Source: Okapia johnstoni
Lineage: Eukaryota > Chordata > Mammalia > Artiodactyla > Giraffidae
Direction of reading: 5' to 3'
Length of the DNA: 64,000 nt
Assembly: GCA_024291935.2 (NCBI GenBank)
Contig: CM044316.1
Coordinates: 8,734,501-8,798,500 of the forward strand
In this document: positions 1 to 27,507 of the stretch, in pieces
Position numbering within the stretch: position 1 is the stretch's first letter
How the letters are laid out: the number at the start of each line of letters is the position of its first letter
Made by a program: the position numbers and the translations under genes
Notes under the pieces: generated by a model
Databases searched by the model: none
Told to the model about the DNA's origin: nothing
What the model saw: only the letters and a program-made list of their open reading frames with translations

Positions 1-2145
1 CCCAGCCCAGGGCCCGCCACAGAGCCCACTCGTGATGGCAAAGTGCTGGATGTAAACTCCCCCCACAGGCAGAGACCTCATCTTCAACCCCCTCCCCAGT
101 GCCCAGACCCAAGCCTGGTTCAGGATGTGCTCAGTAATGGTTTGGGTGCCTTTTCAATCCAGCTGAGCCTATAGCTTCCTCTGTGATGGTGGGAGGGGAT
201 CAAACACCTCTGAGATGCTGCCAGGACTATGGAGAATGTGGGTAAAAGCTCTTTGTGCACCCCCAGCAGTAGATGTGAAGGAAACTGCACCCATTTTGTC
301 AGTCGTGTTGCTTCACTTCATTGAATTTGTTTCCTCATCTGTAGACAGGATTCTCGAAACGCTGCCAGAGGGGTGCTTAGCACGGTTCCTGGCACCTAAT
401 AAGCGCTGAGCACTTAGTTGTCATTGCTTTTCTTCTGACCACTCACCATGATTTTTACCAATTATTATTGCTATTGGTAATCAAAAATAAAACTAACACC
501 AGATGACAAACCCAGTTTCTCCTGAGACCAGTAAGATAAAAAGCAGGGGGGAAAAAAAAATCTCCTGGTCCAAGTGGCATCCAAAAGTGGGGAAAAAAAC
601 ATGAAAAACCCCAAGTGAGTGGATACCATGCAGGTAAAGAAGCAAGGAAGAGATAGAGACTTCCTGGAGCTGAACCTCTGAGTGTGGGTGGGAGGGCATG
701 ACCCACAGAGACCAGGAGGGCTCAGGGAATGGGCAGCCCCCAGTCTGATGGGAGAGAGCTACCTTGAGCCCTGGGAGAAGCAGAGGCGCACGCGTGCACA
801 CACACACTCTCTCTCTCACACTCAACGCTCACAGTCACTGACACGGAGGATGTATCTGGGGGGCTGGGCTAACTCCTGGTCCCAGAAGATGAGGGCTGGC
901 ATTCCAAGGGTGATGGAAGCCAGGCCACTGAACAGGGAGGCCTGGCACTCACTTATCCCCAGACCTCTCTTTCTCTGAGCACCTCCTGTGTACCAGGCCC
1001 TGGGAGAGGCGCTGGGAAGGGAGTCAGACACAGCCCCTCCCGACAGACAGGTGGCAGGAGAGTGAGGCCCTGGTCAGAGGTTCCTAAGGGGCCAGGGGGC
1101 CCAGAGCCTGGAGAGGGTACAGCCTGGGCAGCCCCTCTTGCCATGGGCTTCAGAGGCTGGGGTGACCCCAGTGCTGGTCGGGGGTGGGTGCTGGGGCTAC
1201 CGTGGGAAGGGAGCAGTGGGTGTGTGGGGCAACCCCCCCCTCCCCTGGCACACGTACCTGACAGGCCCGACTAGGCTGGGGAGCTCCCAGCTCCTGGGCC
1301 CCCAGGGGGGAGCTGGGCAGAGAAACTGAGCCTCAGGCTTGCCCCCAGGGGAGCGTGGGAGCGTGTCTGTGCCCCCACCTGCTGTCCTGCCCCGTCTGTG
1401 ATGTCCCCCCCACCCCAGCCTCTTCCCTCTCTGCCGTCACGGGGCTCTTGGAGGCCCCCAGGGCTCCGCCTGTCTGCCTCTCCATCATTCTGTGTCCGAC
1501 GCTGCCACCCTCTCTCTGTGTTGGCTTCCGGGGTGGGGGTGGGGTTCCGAGGGTTTGGGGAAACTCAGCTGGACTTTTTAAGGCCAGCACAGAAGGGGAG
1601 GGCGTTCTGCGTGTTTCCTCTGTGGTGCTCCCAGGCTGAGGGAGGCACTGAATCGCCTCCTGGGCCCCCGGTTCTAGCACGAGGGCAGCAGGCAGGGCTG
1701 GAGGGGACCAAGGGGTTCCTCCACCCCCCCCCACCATCCCTTCCTGGTGCCCCCCTGAGCGGAGCTGCCTCCCAACTGGAGCTCCCTCTCCCCAGCCTTG
1801 ATGCACTGAGGGTGCCCCTTCCGGTCTAAGGGCTCTGTCCGTCTGCCTACCTGTATACCCCCTCTCCCCACCCCCACCCGGTGTCTCTCTCGGTCTCTGT
1901 CCTCCTGTGTGTCTCCCTCCTCCCTGTGATTGTCTCCCCAACATCCTGCCTAGGAGGAAAGGACGTGGGGGCGGGGGCTGACGCTACCTTCGGGGTTGGG
2001 GAACCAGGAGTGAGGAAAAGAAAGGAAAAGGGGGCGTGTTGCCAGAAAAGAAACGAAAGCAATTTAATCTTTTTTTTTTCTCTTTTTTTCTTGCACATTT
2101 TTTTTTTCAATTTGTTTTCTCTCTCTCTTCCGATGCTTAAAGTAG
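1..2145 (+). other. ADGRL1: ADGRL1 intron upstream of the KVEQK microexon
   Basis: Intron of ADGRL1 entering from the left edge. No lectin-domain coding sequence was found. The stretch is GC- and C/T-rich. A MIR-like fragment lies near 290-425. The last 70 bases are a strong pyrimidine tract leading into the microexon acceptor. Confidence 0.7.
290..425 (+). repeat. MIR-like fragment
   Basis: Contains the typical MIR string around 'cctcatctgtagacaggat' and 'cctggcacctaataagcgc'. Old and diverged. Confidence 0.5.
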
Positions 2146-17355
<15,210 letters not shown>

Positions 17356-18266
17356 GGGACCTCACGGACCGGGGGCTGGTGGCCCGGGCCAGGGAGGGGA
17401 CCCTGGGCGGGGGTCTGGTGGGAGAGGAAGACGGATGGAGACAGTGGCTGATGGGCCACTCTCTCCAGGCGCCCCTTGGCCGTGGGCCCTCCAGGCCCCT
17501 TGGGGGCTCTGCTGTGGGGGCCCGAGGTGCAGGGTTCACAGACAGGGTTTCCCACCAGCCATGCGCACCAGCTCAATTTGGGGGAAGTACAGTGAGGAGC
17601 CAAGAGGTCCCCAGGGGAGTGAGGAAGGAGACATTGGAAGGGTGCAGCCCACCTTTGACTTCCCCCGCCCCCCTACCCTTCCTGCTCCCTGGAGGGAAGT
17701 GAGGGTTCTGCTTTCCCTGGGCCAAAGGCCCTGCTGGATGAAGCCTGTCAGCTGCTCCTCTCTTTGCAGCCGGAAGTGCTGCCGACTGCACCCAGATGGA
17801 GCAGTGGGGGCAGGACAGATGGACAGGTTCCTCTGCACTCCAGTTCCCTGCTCCTCCTCGGAGACTGGGGCCTCTGGCCTGGGAGAGAGCCCTCGGGGAG
17901 AAAGCCCCAGGGCGAGAGGAACAGGCGGTTGTGGCTGGTGGTTTACAGGTGGAACTTTCTCTGAAGCTCCTTCTCTCTGCTCTTCGTCCCTGCTTTCCCT
18001 GCAAGCCTGCCCCCTCAGCCCTCCCTGAGTGCACCCAATGACCCCCTCCCTTGGGGCGACTCCTGATGAAGCACAACTCCCCGCAGGGCCCCCAGCCCAC
18101 AGGGGTGGCCATATTTGAGCAGTTCCCAGTCCTGTGGGCTCGGCTATCTGGGGAGCAGATTTTGGGTCTGGAGCTCCCTGGGGAGTGGGTCCTGGGCTTG
18201 GATCTTTCCCTAGGGGGCCCTCTTACCCCCTCCTCTCTCTTCTTCCTCCTCCTCTTCCCCCATTGC

Positions 18267-18274
18267 TGTAAATA
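18267..18274 (+). promoter_or_regulatory. ADGRL1: Pumilio-like site TGTAAATA in ADGRL1 3' UTR
   Basis: Exact match to UGUANAUA. A second near-match, TGTATATT, lies at 18726-18733. Function is inferred only from the motif. Confidence 0.4.
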
Positions 18275-20514
18275 TTTCAATGAAATGGAAAAGAAAAAAA
18301 AAGACAAAAAAAAAGAAAGAAAGAAAATCTCATCACTTGAAGCCACCGGGAGCCTGTGGCCCGGCCAGCCCGGGGCTTCTCCGGAGCAGAGCCGTGCCGC
18401 TGGGCCTGGCAGCCAGGACTTCTCCATCTACGTGTGCATCCCCCAGCTGGGGTGGGCGGGCCACCAGAGCAGCTTTTTACAATCCAGAGACAAAAAACAA
18501 AATCTAGAAGCAACATTGAAACAAAGAACCCGTTTCCTTCCCCCGACCCGGCACCTGGTTCTGTTGCCTCTCCCTGGCATCAGTCAGCCCTCCTGAGGCG
18601 TGTACCTCACTGCCTGCCCCAGGGCTCAGCTGTCTCCCCTGCTCCTCCCCATGGCCCGGGGAGACACCCTCACGCCCAAAGATGCTTCTGCCGAGATGGC
18701 TGCACTGTCCCTTTGAGTTCCTGCTTGTATATTGCTTCTGGGACTCTGGGCCTGGGAAGAAGGGGCCGATTTCCTGCCTAGAGAAGTTGACAAGGGAAGG
18801 AAAATGAGGGCAGCAGTGTTTGCTGGGGGCGGGTATGACTGAGAAGGAAGAACTGGGAGTGGTGAGATGGTCGCCTTTCACAGGGTGGGGAGGCCGAAGC
18901 AGAGCGATCACGTTGCCTCCCCTCTACCCTCCCACAGGAGAGGCAAAGCCAGGTACTAGGGCCTGGCTGGGATCGAGACAGCCATGTCCTGAGGGCTCAA
19001 CCCCAAGCCTGCAGACACCGGAAGCTCCAGGCTTGGGGGGTCTCCTGAGGACCTCTCCCAGCCCCCTCTCCAGTCTGTCTCCCTGGCCTTCCCAGCAACC
19101 CCCCCCCCCGCCACCTCTTTGGGGGTAGCATAGTCCCATTCCCATAGCCCAGCCCTGTCATTGCCATTTCCGCAGGGGTAGCCCTCCACCTTTGCTCTGA
19201 CCCCTCATCTCTTTTGTCTCTCTTTTCTCACAAGTGCCATGAGTTTTCAAACATCTTGGGGTCTCAGCCTGCTGCTGCCATGAACTTCTTTGGGTTCAGG
19301 GGGAGGGACTCTAGGGAGGAACTGGGGGAAAGGGGCGGAGAGGTGGCTGGAGGGACCCTTTGTGCTGCTAGAAAGCCCCTCCCTTCTGAGGAGCTAGGGC
19401 TGGCTTGTCCCCATCAGTTAGGGGAGAAGGGGCCAGACCAAAGAGATGGTTTGTCCCATGCAGGGGGACAGGTGTGGGGAGAAGGTTAAGGTTGGGTTCC
19501 ATCTGTTTTCTGGAAGGGAGGCTTAGCCCCTTTCACCAGACCATGGGCAGGTCTGATCGGGGAGCGGAAAGAAGGATGGGAACAGTCTTGCCCCAGTGGC
19601 TCCCTGAGGAAGGTATGGAGCAGCTCCATAGCTTTCCTTGATTTCATTAGGCCAGAACTCCTCTCGGGGGACTAGAGAGCTGCTGGGAGACAAGGGTAGG
19701 TGGGAGGGTGGGCCTGGCCCAGGCATCAGCCAGGCTAGAGAGTCAGACCACCTCTGGCACCAGCAGAGAGGTCTGGAAGAGGTGGGGGGGTGGTTGGGGG
19801 AGAGGTCCCAGGGGACTGGAGGCAAGCAAGGAGTCCCGCTTCCTCTCCCCTGCCCAGTCCTCCTTTTATCTCTCCAGACTCTGACAATCAAGGGGAGAGA
19901 GAGGGTGCAGCGGGTCCCGTGGCTCCCGTTCCAGCCAGAATCCCCAAGGTGGATTCCCAGGCCTCAGAGCTGTGTGGCAGGGCCCCCTGGTCGGTAGGTC
20001 TGGACACACTGTAGTCCAGCACAAGGCTACCCTGAGTGCCCAGGTGTCCCCCCACCCCCGCCAGACCTGGTGCCTTGATGCCCCCACCCCAGCTGGGACA
20101 GTATAGGGAAGGAAGGGTCTTGGTTTCCTCTCCTCCTCCCTTCCTTGGGCTCCTGAATTCATTTGCTTTGAAATCTTGTTAATTATTTTTCTCTGGGTTT
20201 GGTGTTTTGGGTTTGTTTTTTTTTGGGGGGGGTTGGTTTTCCTTGCCTTCCTTTCTTTCAGCGTCTCCACCTCTTCCCCTGTGTCTTTCTCACTGTCTCT
20301 CTGTTCCTCTTCTCTCACCTTCAGTTTCTCTCTGTCCATTCGGGCCTCCTCCCCTCTTCTCCCATGACTCCAGTCCCTCCTTGGTCTCCTTTTCGATATG
20401 CCAAACCAATTTTGGGTCGAGTGCATTTAACGAGAACAAAACAAAAGGCTCATAACAACAAGAACGTTTCAGAAAAAAACAAAAAGTTAAAAAAAAATTG
20501 TTGAGTCAAAAATG

Positions 20515-20520
20515 AATAAA
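20515..20520 (+). promoter_or_regulatory. ADGRL1: ADGRL1 polyadenylation signal AATAAA
   Basis: Canonical hexamer at the end of an A-rich stretch, followed by a GT-rich region (20568-20597) that can serve as the downstream element. The cleavage site is expected at about 20535-20545. Confidence 0.8.
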
Positions 20521-21548
20521 GAAATTAAGATTTCTTGGAATGACAAGAGTGGCATGACTCATTGCGGTAGGTGGGGGGGTTGGGGGGGGGTGTGGTGAGA
20601 AGCAAGTGAGCTGCTCTTTACAGAGCATCCGTGTGAGGCTGTGACACAGTGAGGAACCGGCACTGCTGTTCAGAACCCATGGCAGAGGCCTGGTGAGTCA
20701 GAGAGCCATCCATGTTCACAGCACTTGGTAGGCTCAAGGGCCTAGCTGAGCAATGCAGGTGCAATTTCTCTCTAAAGCCTCATAAATGCTCTGGGTGGAG
20801 GGCACTAGAGCTCCGTTTCACAGGTGGGGAAACAGGCTTATAGCACCTGGATGCACATCCCAGTCTCTGGGCTAGGCCACTGTACTACACTGTGTCTCAG
20901 ACAAGCCCTTCTTGGCCCAGACACTTGTCCACAGGCTATGTTAAGAGCCAAGCCCAGGAACCATACGCTGCACCTTGTGTGATTCCAACTGCCGTTCCTA
21001 GACTCCCACACATTACTAGAGTGGTGCATTTTTTATCGTGACAGCACAGTGGAATGGCATCATGTGTATTTCACTTTCTCAACTATAGCAGCCAGTGTTC
21101 AGAGAGAGAGGAATGACCAAACAGTGCAAGAACCTCTCTCCATGCCTGTCTGCCCTCAACACAGGCATCTGGGGTACCACCCTCTGCCATTCCTCTCCCC
21201 AGCTACTCCTTCCCAGTCTCCATGCTGCTTCCCTCTCATCTCCTGACCTCTTAATGTTGACAGGCCTAAGGGTTCAGCCTTGGACCTTTACCTACACTCA
21301 CTCCCTGGAAGACCTCATCCTATTTCATGGTTTTAAATACAGCTGACCCTTGAGCAACACACCACCACAGGGGTCCACTCAAATGAGGATATTTTTTTTT
21401 AATAAGTATATTGGAAACATTTTTGGAGATTTGCAACTATTGGTAAAAACTCAGGTATAGCCTAGAAATATAAAAAATAACTAAAGGTATGTCATGAATG
21501 CATAAAATATATATGGATACTATTTTATCATTTATTACTATAAAATGT

Positions 21549-21760
21549 GGGCTTTCCAGGTGGCTCAGTAGTAAAGAAACCATCTGCCAATGCAGGAGAC
21601 CCTGGGTCGATCCCTGGGTTGGGAAGACCCCCTGGAGAAGGAAATGGTAACCCACTCCAGTATTCTTACCCGGGAAATCGCCTGGACAGAAGAGCCTGGC
21701 GGGCTACAGTCCATGGGGTCACAAAAGAGCCAGACATGATTTAGTGACTAAACAACAACC
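21549..21760 (+). mobile_element. Bov-tA SINE nested in Tigger-like element
   Basis: 'gggctttccaggtggctcag' head to 'gtgactaaacaacaac' tail. Confidence 0.92.
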
Positions 21761-22290
21761 ATAAAATGTATACATACCGATTATAAAAAGTTGGAAGTTA
21801 AAACTTATCAAAACTTCTGGACTTACAGACCATACATGGCGCCACTGACCACACAAGGCTCCCATAAAGCAATCATTGCTGCTGCTTCATTACCAATGTG
21901 TGATGCATTATACCTGTAAATAAAAATGAATTTCTTTTTCACAGTTATCTAATTTCATTTTTGATGTCCAGTGTTAGGAATATGTGTAACATCTACAGTG
22001 TTTTTTGTATTATATAAGAAAACATTGATGTAGGTACTGAGAGACAATTCATCTTGCAGACAGATGAGGTAAACTTACAGTATTGATAAATATAGTACAG
22101 TATTGTAAATGTATTTTCCTTATGATTTTCTTAATAGTTTCTTTTCTATAGCTTACTTCACTGTAAGAATACAGGATATAATACATATAACAAACAAAAT
22201 ATGTACTAATTTACTGTTTATGTTATTGGTAAGGCTTTCAGTCAACAGTAGGCTATTAGTAGTTCTGGGGGAAACAAAAGTTATACATGG

Positions 22291-22402
22291 AGGGACTTCC
22301 CTGGCAGTCCAGTGGTTAAGACTCTGTGTTTCCACTGCAGGGGATACGGGTTCAACCCCTGGTTGGGGAACATACTGTGTAGTGAAGTCAGAAAAAAAAA
22401 AA
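22291..22402 (+). mobile_element. CHR-type SINE nested in Tigger-like element
   Basis: 'agggacttccctggcagtcc' head, B-box-like 'gggttcaacccctggtt', A-rich tail. Confidence 0.88.
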
Positions 22403-22849
22403 GTTACACGTGGATTTTTGATTGCACAAGGGTCAGCACCCCAAACTCCTGCATTGCTCAAGGTCAGCTGTACTATCTATTATACTGATGACTTCCAAAC
22501 GTAGAGCTCCAGCCTGAACATCTATCTCGAGCTCTAGATTCATTCACATCCAACGAACCACTAAACATCTTCCCCTGGGTGTCTGGTAAGATCTCAAATG
22601 TAATGTGTCCTGAACCCAGCTACACACACAGACACGGACACACACAACTGCTCCAGTTCCTCCTACCAGCTTCACCTTGATTAACAGCAAGTCCATCCTG
22701 AGACTCAAGATAAGACCCTTGGAGCCTCCCTTGAACTCACTCGCTGTTTCATACCCCACGTCTAATCTGAAGCAGATGCAATGGTGGCTCTAACTTTAAA
22801 ATACCCAGAATTAACTAGTTCTCACTACCTTGGTTCAAGCCCCCACTGT

Positions 22850-23625
22850 CTCTCACCAGGACCATGGTAACAGTCCACAAACTAGCTCCCTTGTCCCTCT
22901 TCAGGCTTTTCTCAACACAGAAACCAGAGTGATCTCAAGCATATTTTTGTCCCTCCTCTGCTTAAAGCCCCGAAGGCCTCCTCCTGGCCCAGACAAAAGG
23001 GCCAGGACAACAAAATGGCCCACAAGACTCTCCAGCATCAGATCTTGTCCCCATGGCTCTCTTCCTTCCCTCCACTCCAGTCAGACTGGGGTCCTCACCA
23101 TCCACAAACATGCAGGCAATCTCCTGTCTGCCTCAGGACCTTTGCACCGGCTGTTCCTAGGGTTCACCTATTCTCCTGGCAGGGCATATGAAAATCAGAG
23201 CTTCCCAGCAGGCCTTACCAAGCTATTCCATTTAAATGGCAATTGCTGCTCCAGAATTCCCTAACCCCTGCCTTGCTTTGTCTCCCATCTCACAAACTAT
23301 CTTTTTTGCTTATTTATTGTCTGCCTCCCACCTCCCACACTAGAATATAATGCACAAGTCACGTCCAATTCTTTGCGACCCCATGGACTATACAGTCCAT
23401 GGAATTCTTCAGGCCAGAATACTGGAGTAGGTAGCCTTTCCCTTCTCCGGGAATCTTCCCAACCCAGGGAAGATTTCAGGCAGATTCTTTACCAGCTGAG
23501 CCACAAGATAAGCCCAAGAATATAATGAATAAGGGTATTTTTCTTTTCACTGCTGTTTCCTACTGTTTAGCACAGTGTCTGACACATTGTAGGTGATCAA
23601 TGAATATTTGTTAAAAGACATAAAG
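22850..23625 (+). repeat. L2 LINE 3' region, interrupted
   Basis: 'ctcaggacctttgcaccggc' and the 3' end 'agcacagtgtctgacacatt' with 'gatcaatgaatatttgtt' are typical of L2. Split by the antisense SINE at 23353-23517. Confidence 0.7.
23353..23517 (-). mobile_element. Bov-tA-like SINE inserted in L2
   Basis: Antisense Bov-A/tRNA-like unit ('tttgcgaccccatggac', 'cagattctttaccagctgag'). Flanked by the duplication 'agaatataatg' at 23342-23352 and 23518-23528. Confidence 0.88.
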
Positions 23626-23734
23626 CTGAATGGAGCATCAGACCCAGAGTAGGCCTGAGACGAGTTAAAACCCTTCCCTCAGCAGCTCTCAGCTCCCACA
23701 CATTGTTCTGTGTGATGCTGATGTTAGTTCAGCA

Positions 23735-23802
23735 TGGCCCTGAAACCTAAGTTCAACAGTTTAGCTGGTGGCCCTGAAACCTAAGTTCAACAGTTTAGCT
23801 GG
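23735..23802. repeat. Perfect 34-bp tandem duplication
   Basis: Two identical 34-bp units (23735-23768, 23769-23802), each starting 'tggccctgaaacctaagt'. Confidence 0.95.
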
Positions 23803-24194
23803 TGCCCAACGATATCCTATGCTGAAGAGGAACTAGTTCTACTGGACTTACTGAGAGATGCTCTGTGAGCAAATTCAGGAGATTTAAGCATAGTTAAACT
23901 TAATTATATGTGATTCTGACCTCATGCTCTTTGAAATTTAATCGTGGCATAAGATGAGATTCTACAACAAGGCCAGTTCTTCCACCTTTTTGCCCTTTAC
24001 TCTCCCAGCACTGCACACACATGACTCCTTCCTCCACACATACAGCGAAACCTGCTGTGCCTGACAACCTGTGACCTTCAGGGCTTGTTACTGGCACCTG
24101 TCCACACTGGGGGCAACCATAAGCACGTGCCCAGGAACAATAACACTTATGTTGAGACTCCTTTCAAAGCTCTTTGCTACATTTCATCTTAATT

Positions 24195-24485
24195 ATCATA
24201 AGATATATATTATTATCCCCACATATCAGATGAGGAAACTGAAGTTAAGAATGATTAAATGACTTACTCAAGTAAGATTACTAAGCCGTTCAAAGTGCCC
24301 ACACCCTGCAGATACCTTATGTATATTGTCCAATTTAATCCTTCCAACCACCCAATGAGACAGGTTTTACTTAGCTCCATTTTACACCTGCAGAAGCTGA
24401 AGCCCAGAAAGGTTTAAGAACACACCGACGTTCACCTAGCTAATAAGAGAAAGTTGGACCAGGTCTCCATCTTGGTCTTCTGATC
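24195..24485. repeat. Two adjacent MIR-like fragments
   Basis: 'cagatgaggaaactgaagtt' and, about 150 bp on, 'ccattttacacctgcagaag' with following gene-like MIR text. Old SINEs. Confidence 0.6.
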
Positions 24486-24967
24486 CCAGGGGCTGCATCT
24501 AGGGTTGTCTGCACTCAGCTGCAGTTACTCCCCCCCACCCCGCCCACTTCCTGCCAAGCCCACTAGGCACACACTTAAGGGGGGCTGACTATATGGGCTC
24601 CCCACATCAGAGGAGACACCCACAAACTGTGCCACACCCTGATGGTCCCTACATAGCTAGTATGTTAGAGGACTATCCAGAGAGGATTTATGTGAGTTAA
24701 GCTAGAGGGAAGGCCGTGATGCAAAGCAATGGAGGCTTCTCTCAGATTCCCAAAGGACTGAAAGCACTGGAGCCTCTACTGTCGAGAAAACCTCCTCTCT
24801 CTCATGAACTCTTGGGAAGGTCTAGAGGTGCTAGGCTGGGGCTACCCCTTTATCCCCACAATATCCTCAGGCTTATTCTTTTCAATTTATTTTTTAATTG
24901 AAGGATAAATGCTTTACAGAATTTTGTTGTTTTCTGTCAAACCTCAACATGAATCAGCCATGTGTGT

Positions 24968-25167
24968 GTGTTAGTCGCTCAGTCGCGTCTGACTCTTTGC
25001 AACCCCACAGACTATAGCCCGCAGGCTTCTCTGTCCATGGGATTCTCTAGGCAAGAATACTGGAGCGGATTGCCGTTCCCTTCTCCAGAGGATCTTCCTG
25101 ACCCAGGGATCGAACCCTGGTCTCCTGCATTGCAGGCAGATTCTTTACCATTTGAGCTATAGGGAAT
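24968..25167 (-). mobile_element. Bov-tA SINE (antisense)
   Basis: 'gttagtcgctcagtcgcgtc' through 'cagattctttaccatttgag'. Confidence 0.92.
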
Positions 25168-25279
25168 CAGCCATAGGTATGCATATGTCCCCTCCCTCTT
25201 GAACCTCCCTCCCATCTTCCCCGTCTAGGTTGATACAGAGCCCCTGTTTGAGTTCCCTGAGATACATTATTCTTTCTTC

Positions 25280-25533
25280 ATTTTTGGCTGCACTGGGTCT
25301 TCGTTACTGCACATGGGCCTGCAGTGAGCGGGGTCTACGCTTGAGCTGCAGTACACAGGATTTCTCGTGGCTTCTGTTGCAGAGCATGGGCTCTAGAGCA
25401 CATGGGCTTCAGTAGCTGCAGTGCCTGGGCTTAGCTGCCCTATGGCATGTGGAATCTTCCCGGGCCAGACACCAAACCTGTGTCCTGTGCATTGGCAGAT
25501 GGGTTCTTAACCGCAGGGTCACCAGGGAAGTCC
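25280..25533 (-). mobile_element. CHR-2-like long tRNA-derived SINE (antisense)
   Basis: 'tttggctgcactgggtcttc' through 'aaccgcagggtcaccaggga'. The long form has internal 'gtggcttct' repeats. Confidence 0.85.
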
Positions 25534-25769
25534 CTCCTCAGGCTTATTCTGCTCCTCTCTCACCTTTTCAAACATCTCAGTCATGGCAACAAGCTGCAAT
25601 GACAGGACCCACTCCTACTTATATCCCTTCCTACGTCACTGGGCCTCTCCTTGATGAAAACCCTTGTAAGCACGACTCTTCTATCTGTCCTGTCCCACTG
25701 TTTTCCACCATCCTCTGCCTCTGTCCAAGTGATCCCAGCTTCTCACAACTGAAGCCCTCACTTTAAGCC

Positions 25770-26310
25770 AACCAGTCCTCTCCTGGGAATTGACCCTAAG
25801 GAAATGCGCATGTGTATGAAGACTGCGATAAGAAGGTTTGCTGCAACAAGACTTCTAAGAGTGAAACACAAGATAATCTAAAATTTCAGCACAGAGAACT
25901 GTTGTGTGAATAATGCACATCCATAAACAGAACACCATGCAGCCATTCAAAATGATAATGTAGAAGAACACTAAATGATGTGAAAATATATTCATAATAA
26001 TCCTAAGGGTAAAAACCTACACATAAAAACAAGGTAAAGTATGACTTTACTTTTGTTGTGATGGCATGTATATATAAAAAGTGTGTATATACAAATATGA
26101 AACTGTATGTGTGTGTATAAATATAAAATATATGCAGAATATAAAGCTAAACATCAGAGTATTAACAGGGGTAACTTTAACTTTCGTGCAGCAACTCTGT
26201 ATTTTAAAAATTGTTTGCATTACACGTATATTACTTTTGCAACAAGAAATAGTATTTGTGTGTCCTACTTTCTATGGAGGAACAAAGGCCAAGGATAACT
26301 AACACAAATG
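25770..26310 (+). repeat. L1 3' UTR fragment
   Basis: 'tctcctgggaattgacccta', 'aacaccatgcagccattcaa' and the following AT-rich text match mammalian L1 3' ends. Ends in TA/TG-rich low-complexity DNA. Confidence 0.65.
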
Positions 26311-26579
26311 GAAGAAGAAAGAACAAGGTGGGGAACTAGCCTTGCCAAGACTGGTTATAGTGTGTTCACACAATAGGGTGTTGGCAGGGGAAGAGACAAA
26401 AAGTCTGAGGGAAGAGACCTGTGGCTAGATGGAAACTTGCTCTAGGCAGAGATTACAAATCACCAGGAAAAGGATGGATTAATCCAGAGGATCTGATATT
26501 TTCTGGTCTTGAGCTCCCTTCACTCTTTTAAAAACTGATTTTAAAATAATGGTAGGGAGGGGGATGTCTGGGAGGAGCA

Positions 26580-26865
26580 CAGAGGATTTTTAGGGCAGTA
26601 AAGATACTCTGTATATGCTACTATAATGATGAATATATGTCACACATTTGTTAAAGTCCATAGAATGTACACCAAGAGTGAACCTTTCTGTAAGTTGTGG
26701 ATTTAGGTGATAATGATGTGTCAGTATAGGTTCATCAGTTGTAACAAATTCACCACTTTGGTGGTGGATGTTAATGGTGGGGGATACTATGCATGCACGA
26801 GGCAGAAGGGGATGTGAGAAATCTGTCATAAACCTAAAACTGCTCTAAAAAATTAATTTTAAAAA
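26580..26865 (+). repeat. L1 3'-end fragment
   Basis: 'gtccatagaatgtacaccaa', 'gatgtgtcagtataggttca' and 'cctaaaactgctctaaaaaa' are typical of old L1 termini. Confidence 0.65.
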
Positions 26866-27507
26866 AATTAATGAGGACCCTAATGAGCTGTTCTTTATGG
26901 GACTAGTGATTATATCTATTTATATTTACTAAATTGGAAATTAAAACTGAGAAAAATTTAAAATATTTAAATTAGCTAATAAATCTTTTAAATGTTAAAA
27001 TAACCTATTTTATTAAAAATAACTATATTTTTTTAAAACAGGTAGTGAAAAGAATGGCATTGTTTTACATTTTTGTAAAGCTCCTACTCTCTAGTGTAAT
27101 GAAAGAGCTGGATTCTCACATAGGTTTCTACAATCAATCTGTTGCCATTGGTTGTTTTGGTTGAAGTATATGAAGAAAAGCCAGCCTAACAAAGACATGT
27201 AGTTGGAAAAGGGAGGAATGTTATAGCCTTTTCAACTAATTGGGGATATTTTACTTGGTTACTATACCAAAACTCAACAAGTGGTGGTGTATTAAAGTTA
27301 GTTACAATGTGGAGTATGAAACTGTATCAACAAACTTTTCATACTGTTACATTAGAACTCATTGGTCTATTTTAAAAATTTTGATCTTTTATGACTGATT
27401 TTGTAACATCATGCATTGGTCTTTAGGAAAATATTAATATGCTGAATTATTATATTTCACTATATAGTATTTTTTTAATATATGTTAATTGTATCACCAC
27501 TGATCTC

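Larger units (their letters stand above)
17356..20540 (+). other. ADGRL1: ADGRL1 3' UTR
   Basis: About 3.2 kb after the stop, ending just past AATAAA at 20515-20520. It contains an A-rich tract near 18286-18327 and two Pumilio-like motifs (18267-18274, 18726-18733). No ORF with recognisable product and no SINE insertion, unlike the flanking intergenic DNA. Confidence 0.8.
21338..22472. mobile_element. Tigger-like (TcMar) nonautonomous DNA transposon with two nested SINEs
   Basis: Inverted termini 'cagctgacccttgagcaa' (from 21340) and its complement ending at 22470, each bounded by TA, the target duplication of this superfamily. The interior resembles known mammalian Tigger-derived MER elements. 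A Bov-tA (21549-21760) and a CHR SINE (22291-22402) are inserted, leaving about 0.8 kb of original element. No transposase ORF. Confidence 0.75.

Noticed and set aside
1333..1944. Long minus-strand open frame of 203 codons in the ADGRL1 intron
   Set aside because: GC-rich, low-complexity composition (Gly/Arg/Pro) with no family similarity and no splice context; an open frame expected by chance in C-rich DNA.
17573..18427. 284-codon minus-strand open frame in the ADGRL1 3' UTR
   Set aside because: No conserved domain and low-complexity stretches such as the translated A-rich tract; a chance frame.
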